DNA of 64,000 bases, from contig NZ_CP047029.1 of NCBI RefSeq assembly GCF_009796805.1, positions 1,663,501 to 1,727,500 of the forward strand. Direction: 5' to 3'. Below the pieces are notes generated by a model, which was given only the letters and a program-made list of their open reading frames with translations, searched no databases and was not told the origin of the DNA. This DNA comes from Algibacter sp. L1A34. GTDB lineage: Bacteria > Bacteroidota > Bacteroidia > Flavobacteriales > Flavobacteriaceae. Below are positions 27,537 through 37,272 of this stretch, piece after piece. Both the position numbers and the translations under genes were made by a program. Numbering within the stretch: the first letter of the stretch is position 1; each line of letters begins with the position of its first letter.

Positions 27537-28004
27537 TTATTTCCAGTTTTGTCCTTTTAAAGTCATAGCGGCTTTTAGAACGTCTTTTTGGCTAATTTGC
27601 CCAACTAATTTACCGTTTTCTACAATAGGGAATCTTCGGCGTTTAGCTGATAAAAATTTGTTGGCAGCATCAAAAATATTCATGTTGCCATCAATAGTGT
27701 CCACATTCATGGTAATGTGGTTTTCAATAGTTTTATCCTGCATAGGCATATTGTAATAGCGACTTTCGCTAATTTGTTTAATACAATCACCTTCAGAGAT
27801 TACTCCAATCAATTCGTTTTTTTCATTAACGACAGGCCCTCCAGAAATGCGGTGTGTAATTAGTTTTTGCATAACACTTTCTATAGTTTGCTGCGGGCTA
27901 AATGTAATTAAATCTCTTGTCATATAGTCACTTACCTTTAGCGGTGTGCTATCTACTGCGTTAGCTTGCTGCTTTCGCGCGCCTTGAAAACTTTTTATCC
28001 CCAT
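27537..28004 (-). CDS. CBS-domain-pair protein
   Basis: 155 residues made of two CBS motifs (about 25-85 and 95-150): VSDYMTRDLITFSPQQTIES ... SGGPVVNEKNELIGVISEGD and IENHITMNVDTIDGNMNIFD ... RRFPIVENGKLVGQISQKD. CBS pairs bind adenine nucleotides and usually regulate a partner protein; none is attached here. The N-terminal 20 residues are basic and polar. Stand-alone gene, end-to-end with the GIDE gene; partner unknown. Confidence 0.88.
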   Translation of the reverse strand: MGIKSFQGARKQQANAVDSTPLKVSDYMTRDLITFSPQQTIESVMQKLITHRISGGPVVNEKNELIGVISEGDCIKQISESRYYNMPMQDKTIENHITMNVDTIDGNMNIFDAANKFLSAKRRRFPIVENGKLVGQISQKDVLKAAMTLKGQNWK

Positions 28005-28136
28005 AGTTGTTTAGTTTTGATTAAAGTAATTCTAAATATAGGAAATTTATTTCAATTTTCCTAAAATAACTTCAATCCAAACCTTGGCATTTATAAAAAT
28101 TGTATATTTAGATATAAAAATTTATATGTTATTGTT

Positions 28137-30437
28137 ATGATAAAAAAAGCAGTGGCTTTACTCATTATTGTTGGCGGAATTTATTGGAGTTTTTTGGCGT
28201 TACTACCTCAAAATATATCCGATTTAGATGAAGCCAACCAAAATTTTTCTACTCAGCGCGCTCTAATACATCTTAAAGAAATTTCGAAAGAACCTCATTT
28301 TTTAGGAAGTGAAGCACATTTGGAAGTTCGAAATTATATTGAAACTCAATTACAGAAATTAGGATTAGAAACTGAAATTCAAGAAGCCTATTCCATACGC
28401 GATTGGAGGAATTTGGCGAAACCAAAAAATATAATTGCTCGAATTAAAGGTCGTGAAAAAGGTAAAGCGCTTTTATTGTTAACGCATTATGATAGTAATC
28501 CGCACTCTTCATTGGGAGCGAGTGATGCAGGTTCTGGCGTTGTAACTATTTTAGAAGGTTTACGTGCCTTTTTAAGTGAAAACAAAATACCTAAAAACGA
28601 TATAATTATTCTTATTTCAGATGCTGAAGAATTAGGCTTAAACGGAGCCGATATTTTTGTAAATCAGCATGAATGGGCAAAAAACATAGGCTTAGTTTTA
28701 AATTTTGAAGCTCGTGGAAGTGGTGGTCCAAGTATAATGCTAGTTGAAACGAACCATGGTAATGCCGGTTTAATTGAAGGTTTTGTGAAAGCAAATCCAG
28801 AATACCCTGTTGGAAACTCATTGTTTTATAGTATTTATAAAATGTTACCAAATGATACCGATTTAACGCGGTTTCGAGAAGATGCCGATATCGATGGTTT
28901 TAATTTCGCATTTGTAGACGATCATTACGATTATCACACGGCTATGGATACTTACGAGCGGTTAGATAGAAAAACCTTAGGACATCAAGGCTCTTATTTA
29001 ATGCCGTTGTTAAGCTATTTTAGTGAAGCAAACCTGAGTGCTTTAAAAAGTAATGAGGATTTTATTTATTTTAATGTCCCTATTTTTAAAATGGTGAAAT
29101 ACCCATTTTCTTGGGTAATTCCTATGGTAATTCTTGCCGTTGTTTTATTTATCGCACTTTTGGCCTATGGCGGAAGGAAACGTGTTTTTAACAGAAGCGA
29201 CGTTGGTAAAGGTTTTTTAGCAATGTTTACTTCATTAATAATTTCGGCTATAATTGGTTTGTATGCTTGGCGGGTTTTAAAACTTATTTATCCGGGATAT
29301 GGAGAAATTCTTCAAGGGTTTAGTTATAATGGCCATACTTATATTGCTGCTTTTACTTGCCTGTCTTTAGCCATATGTTTCTTTGTTTACAGTAAAGTTT
29401 ACAAGGCTGAAAATACGCCGAGTTTATTAATAGCTCCGTTGTTTTTATGGTTAGTTATTTCTGTTGCAGTTGCATTTTTGTTAAAAGGAGCGAGTTTCTT
29501 AATTATTCCGTTGTTTTTCGGTTTGTTAAGCCTCTTCATGTTAATTAGAAATAGAAAATTGAGTATTATCAATCATGCTATTTTAGCTTTGCCTGTACTT
29601 TTGTTATTGTCTAATTTCGTGCAAATGTTTCCTGTAGGTTTAGGTTTAAAAATGCTCGTGTCTTCCATGGTTTTGGTTGTTTTAATTTTTGGATTATTAT
29701 TACCCGTTTTTGGGATTTTCAAACATAAAAAAAGATGGTCCTATGGTTTCTTTTTGGCCACAACATATTTTTTGATTTCAGCGCATATTAATTCCGGTTT
29801 TACACCTGATAACCCTAAGCCAAATAGTTTGTGCTATATTCTTGATGCAGATGAAAACAAAGCGGTTTGGGCAACTTATGATAATGTTTTGGACGATTGG
29901 ACGATTCCTTTTTTAGGTGAACACCCTATGGAAGCCACAACCATGAAAAACTATACCATTGCTAGTAAATATGGAACTAGTTTTACCTATTCTACCGAGG
30001 CTTCTATTCAAAAATTAGAAGCACCACAAATGACTATTGGTTACGATACTATTATTGGTGATTTCAGGCATGTAGAGTTATGTATTACATCACAACGAAA
30101 AGCAAATAGAATAGAAGTGTTTTCAGATTCGTTAAATGTCTTTAAAGCTGCTAAATTAAATGGCGTTGCTATTAGGGCAGATGAAAAAACAGGCTTGGTG
30201 TTCGGTAGACGTAAAACTAATAGATTGTTTAGTTATTATATTTCAGGTGAAGATCCTTTGGATATACAATTAGTACTTCCGAAGAAACAAAAAACCACAT
30301 TTGTTATTTATGAAACATCTTTTGATTTGTTAGAAGATGAAAGTTTTAGCGTACCAGAACGAGCTGCTAACATGATTCCGAAACCATTTGTTTTAAATGA
30401 TGCCGTTATCATTAAAAAATCAATAACCATCGAATAG
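28137..30437 (+). CDS. M28 family metallopeptidase with C-terminal membrane domain
   Basis: 766 residues. An N-terminal membrane anchor (about 5-25) precedes an M28 peptidase domain facing the periplasm. Zinc ligands and catalytic residues: His117 in THYDS, Asp130 in SDAGSG, Glu164-Glu165 in DAEELGLNG, and DDHYDYHTAMDT (about 262). After about residue 310 come eight or nine membrane helices, then a soluble C-terminal beta domain (about 580-766). This layout matches ERMP1/Fxna-like peptidases and Bacteroidota aminopeptidase-like homologues. Substrate unknown. Stand-alone gene. Confidence 0.88.
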   Translation: MIKKAVALLIIVGGIYWSFLALLPQNISDLDEANQNFSTQRALIHLKEISKEPHFLGSEAHLEVRNYIETQLQKLGLETEIQEAYSIRDWRNLAKPKNIIARIKGREKGKALLLLTHYDSNPHSSLGASDAGSGVVTILEGLRAFLSENKIPKNDIIILISDAEELGLNGADIFVNQHEWAKNIGLVLNFEARGSGGPSIMLVETNHGNAGLIEGFVKANPEYPVGNSLFYSIYKMLPNDTDLTRFREDADIDGFNFAFVDDHYDYHTAMDTYERLDRKTLGHQGSYLMPLLSYFSEANLSALKSNEDFIYFNVPIFKMVKYPFSWVIPMVILAVVLFIALLAYGGRKRVFNRSDVGKGFLAMFTSLIISAIIGLYAWRVLKLIYPGYGEILQGFSYNGHTYIAAFTCLSLAICFFVYSKVYKAENTPSLLIAPLFLWLVISVAVAFLLKGASFLIIPLFFGLLSLFMLIRNRKLSIINHAILALPVLLLLSNFVQMFPVGLGLKMLVSSMVLVVLIFGLLLPVFGIFKHKKRWSYGFFLATTYFLISAHINSGFTPDNPKPNSLCYILDADENKAVWATYDNVLDDWTIPFLGEHPMEATTMKNYTIASKYGTSFTYSTEASIQKLEAPQMTIGYDTIIGDFRHVELCITSQRKANRIEVFSDSLNVFKAAKLNGVAIRADEKTGLVFGRRKTNRLFSYYISGEDPLDIQLVLPKKQKTTFVIYETSFDLLEDESFSVPERAANMIPKPFVLNDAVIIKKSITIE

Positions 30438-30512
30438 CAAAATATTGGTAACCTTTTAACAGTTTAAATACTTATTTTTTATAGTTTTAGCGTTTTAATA
30501 TAAAATAGATAA

Positions 30513-31220
30513 ATGAAAAAGATTTTAATAGTTCTTGTTATCGCGTTTGGTTTTCAAATGCAAGCACAAACAAATTCAGATTTAATAAAACATTATGAAG
30601 CTTATTATAAACAAATGAGACTTCAAGGCGATGTACAAGGTATTATAAATGCTATGACACATTTAAATGTTTTGGTACCATCGGAGTCACGACAAGATAC
30701 ATTGGCTTATATTTATATGAGTGAAGGTAAGTATGTGCAAGCTCTAAATACTATAGGTGTTGTAAAAATGTCTACCGATTCTGATATTGCTGTTGAAGTA
30801 AAAGCAGTGTCTTTAAAAGCTGTAAAACGACCAGATTTGGCTATCGAGCATTTTAATGAAATGTTTAAAAGAAATCCAAACCCATTAGTCGCTTACGAAT
30901 TGGCTGAACTTAATATGCAAACTAATAAGGCGGAGGAGGCTCAAAAACATATTGATTTTGGTATTGCTAATGCTACAGCTGAAATGAAAAAAGCTTTCTA
31001 TGAAACACAAACGCCTTACGAAGTGCCATTAAAATCGGCTTTCATGTATTTAAATGCGTTGTCGGTTTATAATAAAGACAAAACAGCAAATATTGATGCT
31101 GCCGTAGATATTTTGGATGCTACTTTAAAAGATGCACCTAATTTTAATCTAGTACAACTTAGTAAAACAGAATTGTTAAGACAGAAACAAGTTCTGCAAG
31201 CAGCTCAAGCTAAAAAATAG
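30513..31220 (+). CDS. secreted TPR-like protein
   Basis: 235 residues with a Sec signal peptide (MKKILIVLVIAFGFQMQAQ). The mature part is alpha-helical with tetratricopeptide-type spacing: DTLAYIYMSEGKYVQALNTI, RPDLAIEHFNEMFKRNPNPL, AYELAELNMQTNKAEEAQKH. No catalytic motif. Possibly a periplasmic scaffold; no partner is evident from the M28 peptidase gene upstream (75 nt gap) or the convergent M13 peptidase. Confidence 0.75.
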   Translation: MKKILIVLVIAFGFQMQAQTNSDLIKHYEAYYKQMRLQGDVQGIINAMTHLNVLVPSESRQDTLAYIYMSEGKYVQALNTIGVVKMSTDSDIAVEVKAVSLKAVKRPDLAIEHFNEMFKRNPNPLVAYELAELNMQTNKAEEAQKHIDFGIANATAEMKKAFYETQTPYEVPLKSAFMYLNALSVYNKDKTANIDAAVDILDATLKDAPNFNLVQLSKTELLRQKQVLQAAQAKK

Positions 31221-31238
31221 CACCATTTATTATAAATT

Positions 31239-31276
31239 AAAAAAGGCGTATTCTACATGTAGAATACGCCTTTTTT
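31239..31276. terminator. bidirectional terminator, perfect palindrome
   Basis: A 38-nt perfect palindrome, AAAAAAGGCGTATTCTAC and its complement with centre at ATGT, giving T6 on both sides; serves the TPR gene and the convergent M13 peptidase. Confidence 0.92.
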
Positions 31277-31298
31277 AATTTATGAATAATGTGTTTTG

Positions 31299-33392
31299 TT
31301 ACCAGATTTTTACACGGTTTTCTGGTTCAATATACATGCTGTCTCCAGCTTTAATATTAAACGCTTCGTAAAACGTATCGATATTAAGTAAAGGTTGAAC
31401 AGCTCTGTTCATACCAGGAGAATGTGGATCTGTCTTTATTCTTGTTTTTAAAGCATCGTCTCTCATTTTAGATCTCCACACAGTTGCCCAACTCATAAAA
31501 AAGCGTTGTTCTGGTGTAAAGCCATCAATTGCTTCTGGTCTGCCGTTAGCTTCCATATCCATCTGTAAGGCATCGTAAGCAGCATTTACACCACCTAAAT
31601 CACCAATGTTTTCACCAAGTGTAAAAGCACCGTTAATATGCACATCGGGTAAAACTTCAATAGCACTATATTGATCGGCTAAGTTTTTACCTAAAGCTTC
31701 AAATTGTTTTAAATCTTCATCAGTCCACCAGTTATTTAGGTTTCCGTTTTTATCGTAGCGTGATCCAGAATCATCAAAACAGTGTGAGATTTCATGACCA
31801 ATTACAGCACCAATACCTCCATAATTTACAGCATCATCGGCTGTGAAGTTGTAAAATGGTGGTTGTAGAATAGCAGCAGGAAAAACAATCTCGTTGTACG
31901 GTGGGTTAAAGTAAGCATTCACTACTTGTGGTGCCATGCCCCATTCGCTTTTGTCTACTGGTTTAGATAAATCTTCAATAGTTTTTTTATGATTCCAAGC
32001 TCTAACATTAAGTATGTTTTGTAAATAAGATCCATTTTCTTCTGGACCTTCTATTTGTAACTCAGCATAATCTGTCCATTGATCAGGGTAAGCAATTTTT
32101 ACTTTTAAGGCTAAAAGTTTTTCAATAGCTTTTTGCTTGGTTTCTTCCGTCATCCATGATACGTTAGAAATTCTGTTTTGAAATGCTAGAATAACATTTT
32201 TAATCATTCTTTCGGCTTTCGCTTTTGCTTCTGGTGGAAAATAGTTTTCTACATATAGTTTCCCTAAAGCTTCTCCAACTGTATTGTTTACCGTTCCTAA
32301 AGCGCGCTCGTTTAATGGTTTTTGTGCTTTTGCACCGCGAAGTTCTTTATTGTAGAATTCCCAGTTTGCTTTATCTAACTCGGTGCTTAAAAGTCCAGCA
32401 GCGTCATTAAAGGTATTCCAGCGTAAATAGGCTTTCCAATCGGCTACATTATTTTCTTTTAAAATGGTTTGTAAGGCGTCAAAGTATTTTACTTCTCCCA
32501 CAATAACGGTATCGATAGATTTTACGCCAATACCTTTAAAGTAAGCGTCCCAATTTAGAGCTGGCACCATTTTTTGTAAATCAGCTATAGATCTTGGATT
32601 GTAGCGTTTACGAGCATCGCGACGCTCTACTTTGTCCATTTTAGATTCGGCTAATCGGGTTTCGAAATCTAAAACATGTTTAGCCTCTAAGGTAGCTTCT
32701 GTTTCTGGCTCTCCTAAATATTGAAGCATTTTCGAGATATGTGCCACATATTTTGCTCTAATCTCTCTAGAGTTTTCATCGTCATTAATATAATAGTCAC
32801 GATCGGGTAAGCCTAAACTACCGCCTCCTATATATCCAACATTTTTGTTACTGTCTTTAGGGTGAGCACCCACGTAGAAACCAACAAATCCAGAACCACT
32901 TTTAGATTCCATTTCGATTATATAGTTTTGTAAATCTTCGATGTTTTTTATAGCGTCTATTTTTGCTAAGTATGGTTTTAATGGCTCTAAACCTTGCTTA
33001 TCTCTAGCAATAGTATCCATTATGGTTTGGTATAGTTTTACCGCTTTATCTTGATCCGAGCCTGGAATAACTTCTGTTTTCTTTAAATCTTTATCTGTTG
33101 ATATTGCTGCTTTTAGAATAGTAAGTGCATCGTCATCAGTTTTTTGTCTAAGTTCATCAAAACTTCCCCAGCGTGTTCTGTCTGATGGAATTTCGTTGTT
33201 GTCTAACCATTTTCCGTTAACGTATCTAAAAAAATCGTCGTTTGGTTTTGTTTCGGTATCCATGAATTCTACATTGATTCCTGGAATGGATTTAACTTGG
33301 GCTACAGCTTCTTTTTTATCGGTTTTACAGGCAACAACAGATAAAAATGCGAGTCCACTTAGTAGTGATAAATAATTCGGTTTCATTTTCAT
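31299..33392 (-). CDS. M13 family metallopeptidase (neprilysin/PepO-like lipoprotein)
   Basis: 697 residues, full family length. The signal ends in a lipobox (LSVVAC, Cys about 22), so the enzyme is a membrane-anchored lipoprotein. Zinc motif VIGHEISHCFDDSG (HExxH, about residue 535), NAYFNPPYNEIVFPAAILQP upstream of it for substrate binding, and ENIGDLGGVNAAYDAL (third ligand Glu) downstream; the end SPGMNRAVQPLLNIDTFYEAFNI is the usual C-terminus with the Arg/His substrate contacts. Degrades peptides in the periplasm or at the outer membrane. Gene alone on the minus strand. Confidence 0.95.
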   Translation of the reverse strand: MKMKPNYLSLLSGLAFLSVVACKTDKKEAVAQVKSIPGINVEFMDTETKPNDDFFRYVNGKWLDNNEIPSDRTRWGSFDELRQKTDDDALTILKAAISTDKDLKKTEVIPGSDQDKAVKLYQTIMDTIARDKQGLEPLKPYLAKIDAIKNIEDLQNYIIEMESKSGSGFVGFYVGAHPKDSNKNVGYIGGGSLGLPDRDYYINDDENSREIRAKYVAHISKMLQYLGEPETEATLEAKHVLDFETRLAESKMDKVERRDARKRYNPRSIADLQKMVPALNWDAYFKGIGVKSIDTVIVGEVKYFDALQTILKENNVADWKAYLRWNTFNDAAGLLSTELDKANWEFYNKELRGAKAQKPLNERALGTVNNTVGEALGKLYVENYFPPEAKAKAERMIKNVILAFQNRISNVSWMTEETKQKAIEKLLALKVKIAYPDQWTDYAELQIEGPEENGSYLQNILNVRAWNHKKTIEDLSKPVDKSEWGMAPQVVNAYFNPPYNEIVFPAAILQPPFYNFTADDAVNYGGIGAVIGHEISHCFDDSGSRYDKNGNLNNWWTDEDLKQFEALGKNLADQYSAIEVLPDVHINGAFTLGENIGDLGGVNAAYDALQMDMEANGRPEAIDGFTPEQRFFMSWATVWRSKMRDDALKTRIKTDPHSPGMNRAVQPLLNIDTFYEAFNIKAGDSMYIEPENRVKIW

Positions 33393-33511
33393 TTTTTAGA
33401 TTTATAGTAAGTTATTGTTTTAAGATGTAATCTTAACTGCTAAAATACATATAAATTCCACTTTATAGAAGTGGATTAGTTTAAAAATGAAAACGAAAGT
33501 GAAAAGTATAG

Positions 33512-34036
33512 TTAAGGTTTGATGATGTTAATGTTATCAGCCTCAATTTTTTGATTCATTTGAAAGTTGAGGTTCGAGAATGATTTTAAGAAATCCTTTA
33601 TGGTTAAAAGCAGTTCTTTTTTACTTGTAGAATCTAAGTTTGATAAGCTTTTTAGTTTATAAAGATGAGTTTCCAAAGCGGAAATCCTGGCCAAAGTAGC
33701 AGGACTGTTTACTTCTTTTGGGATGTCTTTCTTTAAGTCTCTTAAAAGTGTTTTAATATTTTTATCATTGTCGTAAAAAAAGGTTAAATCGGCTTTTTTT
33801 ACGTTGTTTATTACGGTTTCTAATTGAAAATATTCTTGCCAATCTTGAATAGCCTTTTGTGTTTTGGCATCTAAAGCGTATTCTATATACTTTAGTTTAG
33901 CTATGTTTTTTTCTGAAAGATCTTGAGAGGTGGTTTCTTCTGTTTGAGTTTCTACCTCGGTATCTTGTACTTTTTTACAAGCCGAAAATAAGAGCAGAAT
34001 ACTTAATGCGATTAAAATTTTAAACTTCATGGTCAT
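33512..34036 (-). CDS. small lipoprotein of unknown function
   Basis: 174 residues. Signal peptide with lipobox (LLLFSAC-KK), an acidic/Thr-rich linker (about 22-45) and a helical, lysine-rich domain with heptad-like leucines (IKTLLRDLKKDI, LKSLSNLDSTSKKELL). No recognised motif. A second ATG six bases in (34030) is equally plausible as start. A weak hairpin at 33455-33477 (TCCACT/AGTGGA) lies after the stop. No partner evident. Confidence 0.7.
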   Translation of the reverse strand: MTMKFKILIALSILLLFSACKKVQDTEVETQTEETTSQDLSEKNIAKLKYIEYALDAKTQKAIQDWQEYFQLETVINNVKKADLTFFYDNDKNIKTLLRDLKKDIPKEVNSPATLARISALETHLYKLKSLSNLDSTSKKELLLTIKDFLKSFSNLNFQMNQKIEADNINIIKP

Positions 34037-34311
34037 TCAATTAAAAAGAATAGGTTACAAATATATACTAATCCATAATGTGTTTGATAAAATACAGGAG
34101 AAAATGGCTCTGTATTTTGTTGTGTTTTATTATTGTAGTACCCGTAAATACTTGATTTGTAAAAAAATAAAGTGTTTTTAAGATAATTGTAATTAATTGT
34201 ATCTTTGAGCAATGCCAAATGTGTTTTAAATTTCCTCATAGCTTTTAGTTTTATAAGTTTAGGAATAACCTTTTAATATTACTTTGGTGTAATCCCTAAA
34301 TTGTAATTAAT

Positions 34312-34902
34312 ATGTTAGAAAATTTTTGGTTTAACGTGGAGTATGGTATTAATCACGTACTTGATATAAACGCCTACGATCATGTTTTATTTTTAATTGT
34401 TTTAACGATCCCGTATTTATTTAGAGACTGGAAGCGCGTACTTTTATTAGTTACCATGTTTACTTTAGGGCATACACTTTCTCTTGTTATGGCTGCTTAT
34501 GGCGTTGTTACTGTAAATGGAGCGGTTGTAGAGTTTTTAATACCGATTACCATATTAGTTGCGGCACTTTTTAACGTGTTTACGGCTGGAAAAGGCGCGC
34601 AAAAGGAAAAAATAGGTATTTTATTTTTAACCACACTTTTCTTTGGTTTAATACATGGTTTGGGTTTTGCTCGTGAATTTAAAATGCTTTTAGGTAGTAA
34701 TGATAATAAGATTCTATTACTCCTAGAGTTTGCTTTGGGTATTGAGTTGGCTCAAGTAATAATTGTTTTTGTGGTATTATTTTTGGGCTATTTAATACAA
34801 ACTATTTTTAGATTTTCTAAGCGCGATTGGGTTATGGTTATCTCATCTATTGTAGTTGGTTTGGTTATTCCGATGATATTGAATAGCGACTTTTTATCTT
34901 AA
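34312..34902 (+). CDS. HupE/UreJ-like membrane protein
   Basis: 196 residues with about six membrane helices. Matches the HupE/UreJ_2 type: GINHVLDINAYDHVLFLIVL at the N-terminus, MFTLGHTLSLV, FFGLIHGLGFAREF and LEFALGIELAQVIIV, with histidines conserved in helices (NHV, YDHV, GHT, IHG). HupE and UreJ relatives are linked to nickel/cobalt uptake for hydrogenase and urease, but no urease or hydrogenase genes lie here, so substrate is open. Confidence 0.82.
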   Translation: MLENFWFNVEYGINHVLDINAYDHVLFLIVLTIPYLFRDWKRVLLLVTMFTLGHTLSLVMAAYGVVTVNGAVVEFLIPITILVAALFNVFTAGKGAQKEKIGILFLTTLFFGLIHGLGFAREFKMLLGSNDNKILLLLEFALGIELAQVIIVFVVLFLGYLIQTIFRFSKRDWVMVISSIVVGLVIPMILNSDFLS

Positions 34903-34981
34903 TTTTCGTAAAACTTTAACTTACAGGTGTTGTAATTAAAATACAATCGAACTATATTCGTTTAATTGAACGAACGGGTTT

Positions 34982-35130
34982 GCGTTAGGGATTGATGCGT
35001 TATCCTTTTTTTTATTAGAATTACTGCCTAAGCAGGAAGGTTAATAGAAAAAAGATATAGCGGAAAGCCCGACCCGAATATGCCTTTTGTTTCATGATTA
35101 ATGCTTGAAATTTAAAATGAGGGTAACGCC
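34982..35130 (+). repeat. dispersed structured repeat, copy B (longest)
   Basis: Starts GCGTTAGGGATTGATGCG and ends GAGGGTAACGCC; GCGTTA (34982-34987) pairs with TAACGC (35124-35129). Contains AAAGATATAGCGGAAAGCCC and GACCC at 35071-35075; an insertion of about 45 nt lies in the loop of the GACCC..GGGT hairpin found in the other copies. Ends 17 nt before the dCMP deaminase start, so it may be in that gene's leader. Confidence 0.7.
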
Positions 35131-35147
35131 ATAATTAAAACGAATTG

Positions 35148-35582
35148 ATGCCAAAAAATAAACAACAAAAATACGATAAGGCCTATTTGCGTATTGCGAA
35201 AGAATGGGGGAAGTTATCGTATTGTAAGCGCCGACAGGTTGGTGCAATAATTGTAAAGGACCGAATGATTATTTCTGATGGATATAATGGTACGCCATCG
35301 GGTTTCGAGAATTTTTGTGAAGATGATGATGGTTACACCAAATGGTATGTTTTGCATGCTGAAGCTAATGCCATTCTAAAAGTTGCGGCTTCTACGCAGT
35401 CATGTAAGGGTGCAACGTTATATATTACCATGTCGCCTTGTAAGGAATGTAGTAAATTAATCCATCAGGCTGGCGTTGTAAAGGTGGTTTATCATGACTC
35501 TTATAAAGATGATTCGGGCTTGAAATTTCTTGAAAAAGCCGGTATTGAACTAGAACAAATAGTTGATTTAACAGCAGAATGA
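35148..35582 (+). CDS. comEB: dCMP deaminase family protein (ComEB-like)
   Basis: 144 residues from the ATG at 35148 (a TTG one codon earlier is in frame). Zinc site HAEANAILK (His, catalytic Glu) and SPCKECSK (two Cys) are those of the deoxycytidylate deaminase family; GAIIVKDRMIISDGYNGTPSG is the substrate block. Produces dUMP for thymidylate synthesis. Its TGA overlaps the ATG of the following protease gene by four bases (ATGA), so the two are translationally coupled. Confidence 0.92.
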   Translation: MPKNKQQKYDKAYLRIAKEWGKLSYCKRRQVGAIIVKDRMIISDGYNGTPSGFENFCEDDDGYTKWYVLHAEANAILKVAASTQSCKGATLYITMSPCKECSKLIHQAGVVKVVYHDSYKDDSGLKFLEKAGIELEQIVDLTAE

Positions 35583-37189
35583 CATATCAAAAAAAATATT
35601 TGCCCTTAATTTTAGGTATAGCTATAGCTGCCGGTATTTTTATTGGTGGAAAGTTGAGCTTTTCGGGGTCGTCGGATCGTGTTTTTACGAAGAATACCAA
35701 AAAAGAAAAACTTAACAGATTAATCGATTATATTGATTACGATTATGTTGATGATATAAATACAGATAGTATTGTTGATGTTACGGTAAATGGCATTTTA
35801 GAGAATTTAGATCCACATTCAGTATATATTCCGAAGGAAGAAATGGAGGGTGTTACCGAAAACATGAAAGGTGATTTTGTGGGTATCGGTGTTAGTTTTT
35901 ACCCTTATAAAGATTCTATTGCGGTTATTCGTGCAATAGAAGGTGGCCCGAGTGAAAAGGCTGGAATTAAAGGTGGGGACAGAATTGTGATGGCTGATGG
36001 TGATTCGCTTTACGGAAGTAAATTGCGAGAAAATGATATGGTTAAAAAGCTTAAAGGTCGCATTGATACCAATGTGAAACTTAAGATTTTTAGAAGGGGC
36101 GAGCCAGAACTTTTAGATATTACTGTAAGACGCGATAATATTCCAATTAAAAGTGTGGATGCGGCTTATATGCTTACTAATAAATTGGGGTATATTAAGG
36201 TGAATCGCTTCGCGGAATCTACTTATAAAGAATTTAAAGCAGGTTTAGATAAATTACAAGATTTAGGTGCTACGGAAATCGCTTTGGATTTACGTGATAA
36301 CCCAGGAGGCTTTTTAACCATTGCAGAGCAAATTTTAGATGAGTTTCTTGAAGATGAAAAACTCTTGTTATTTACCAAAAATAAAAGCGGACGTATTAAT
36401 AAAAGTTTTGCTACAGATGAAGGTGATTTTGAAGACGGTAAAATTTACGTGCTAATTAACGAAAACTCGGCTTCGGCTAGTGAAATTGTTGCTGGTGCTA
36501 TACAAGATAATGACAAGGGAATTATTGTTGGAAGGCGCTCTTACGGTAAAGGTTTGGTGCAACGCGAAATGGATTTGGGTGATGGTAGTGCTGTACGCCT
36601 AACGGTATCTCGATATTATACACCAACAGGGCGGTCTATTCAACGGCCATATAAAAACGGAAATAAGGATTATTACGATGATTATTTTGAACGCTTAGAA
36701 AGTGGAGAATTACTGGACTCGGATAAGATAGAAGTTGCAGATTCCTTGAAGTTTACAACGCCTGGCGGAAAGGTGGTTTACGGTGGCGGAGGTATTATTC
36801 CCGATGTTTTTGTACCTATTGATACGGGTATGCAAAATGAAACATTAACGTTTTTACAACGTCGTGGTTTTATGGGGTATTTTGTGTTTGAAGAATTAGA
36901 AAAAGATCGTCATAAATATGATGATATATCACGTCGAGATTTTATAGATTCTTTTGAAATTAGTGACGATATGGTACTTGCTTTCCAAGACTATTTAAAT
37001 GTAAGAACAGATTCTGCTATAACTTTTGTGGCATACCATCAAGAAATTAAACAGTTTATTAAAGCAACTTTAGGAGATCAATTGTTTGGTAACGGTGCTT
37101 TTGATGAAATTTTTAATCAGAGTGACATTATGATAGATGAGGTTATTAAATTGAGTGATGATGGAGATGTGGTGGAAGAGAAGGAGTAG
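35579..37189 (+). CDS. S41 family C-terminal processing peptidase
   Basis: 536 residues. N-terminal membrane anchor (about 7-28), then an N-terminal helical part, PDZ domain (about 85-170; VGIGVSFYPYKDS ... AGIKGGDRIVMADG), and the S41 core with the catalytic serine in NENSASASEIVAGAI (about 300) and lysine in RRSYGKGLVQREM (about 325); a Ser-Lys dyad enzyme. The C-terminal 100 residues are extra and helical, as in Bacteroidota CtpA proteins. Trims periplasmic proteins. Coupled to the dCMP deaminase gene by the 4-nt overlap. Confidence 0.94.
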   Translation: MTYQKKYLPLILGIAIAAGIFIGGKLSFSGSSDRVFTKNTKKEKLNRLIDYIDYDYVDDINTDSIVDVTVNGILENLDPHSVYIPKEEMEGVTENMKGDFVGIGVSFYPYKDSIAVIRAIEGGPSEKAGIKGGDRIVMADGDSLYGSKLRENDMVKKLKGRIDTNVKLKIFRRGEPELLDITVRRDNIPIKSVDAAYMLTNKLGYIKVNRFAESTYKEFKAGLDKLQDLGATEIALDLRDNPGGFLTIAEQILDEFLEDEKLLLFTKNKSGRINKSFATDEGDFEDGKIYVLINENSASASEIVAGAIQDNDKGIIVGRRSYGKGLVQREMDLGDGSAVRLTVSRYYTPTGRSIQRPYKNGNKDYYDDYFERLESGELLDSDKIEVADSLKFTTPGGKVVYGGGGIIPDVFVPIDTGMQNETLTFLQRRGFMGYFVFEELEKDRHKYDDISRRDFIDSFEISDDMVLAFQDYLNVRTDSAITFVAYHQEIKQFIKATLGDQLFGNGAFDEIFNQSDIMIDEVIKLSDDGDVVEEKE

Positions 37190-37216
37190 TGTGAGGTAAT
37201 GAAAATATATAAAACT

Positions 37217-37251
37217 AAAAACGCCCGATTTTAATTAAATCGGGCGTTTTT
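37217..37251. terminator. bidirectional terminator between ctp protease and hemD
   Basis: Stem AAAAACGCCCGATTT / AAATCGGGCGTTTTT (15 bp, loop TAATT). Confidence 0.92.
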
Positions 37252-37272
37252 GTTATCATTTAAAAAAAGGTT

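Noticed and set aside
34033-34239. 68-codon minus-strand open frame ahead of the small lipoprotein
   Set aside because: Overlaps the lipoprotein start by 4 nt and lies in A/T-rich promoter DNA; sequence has no recognisable feature.
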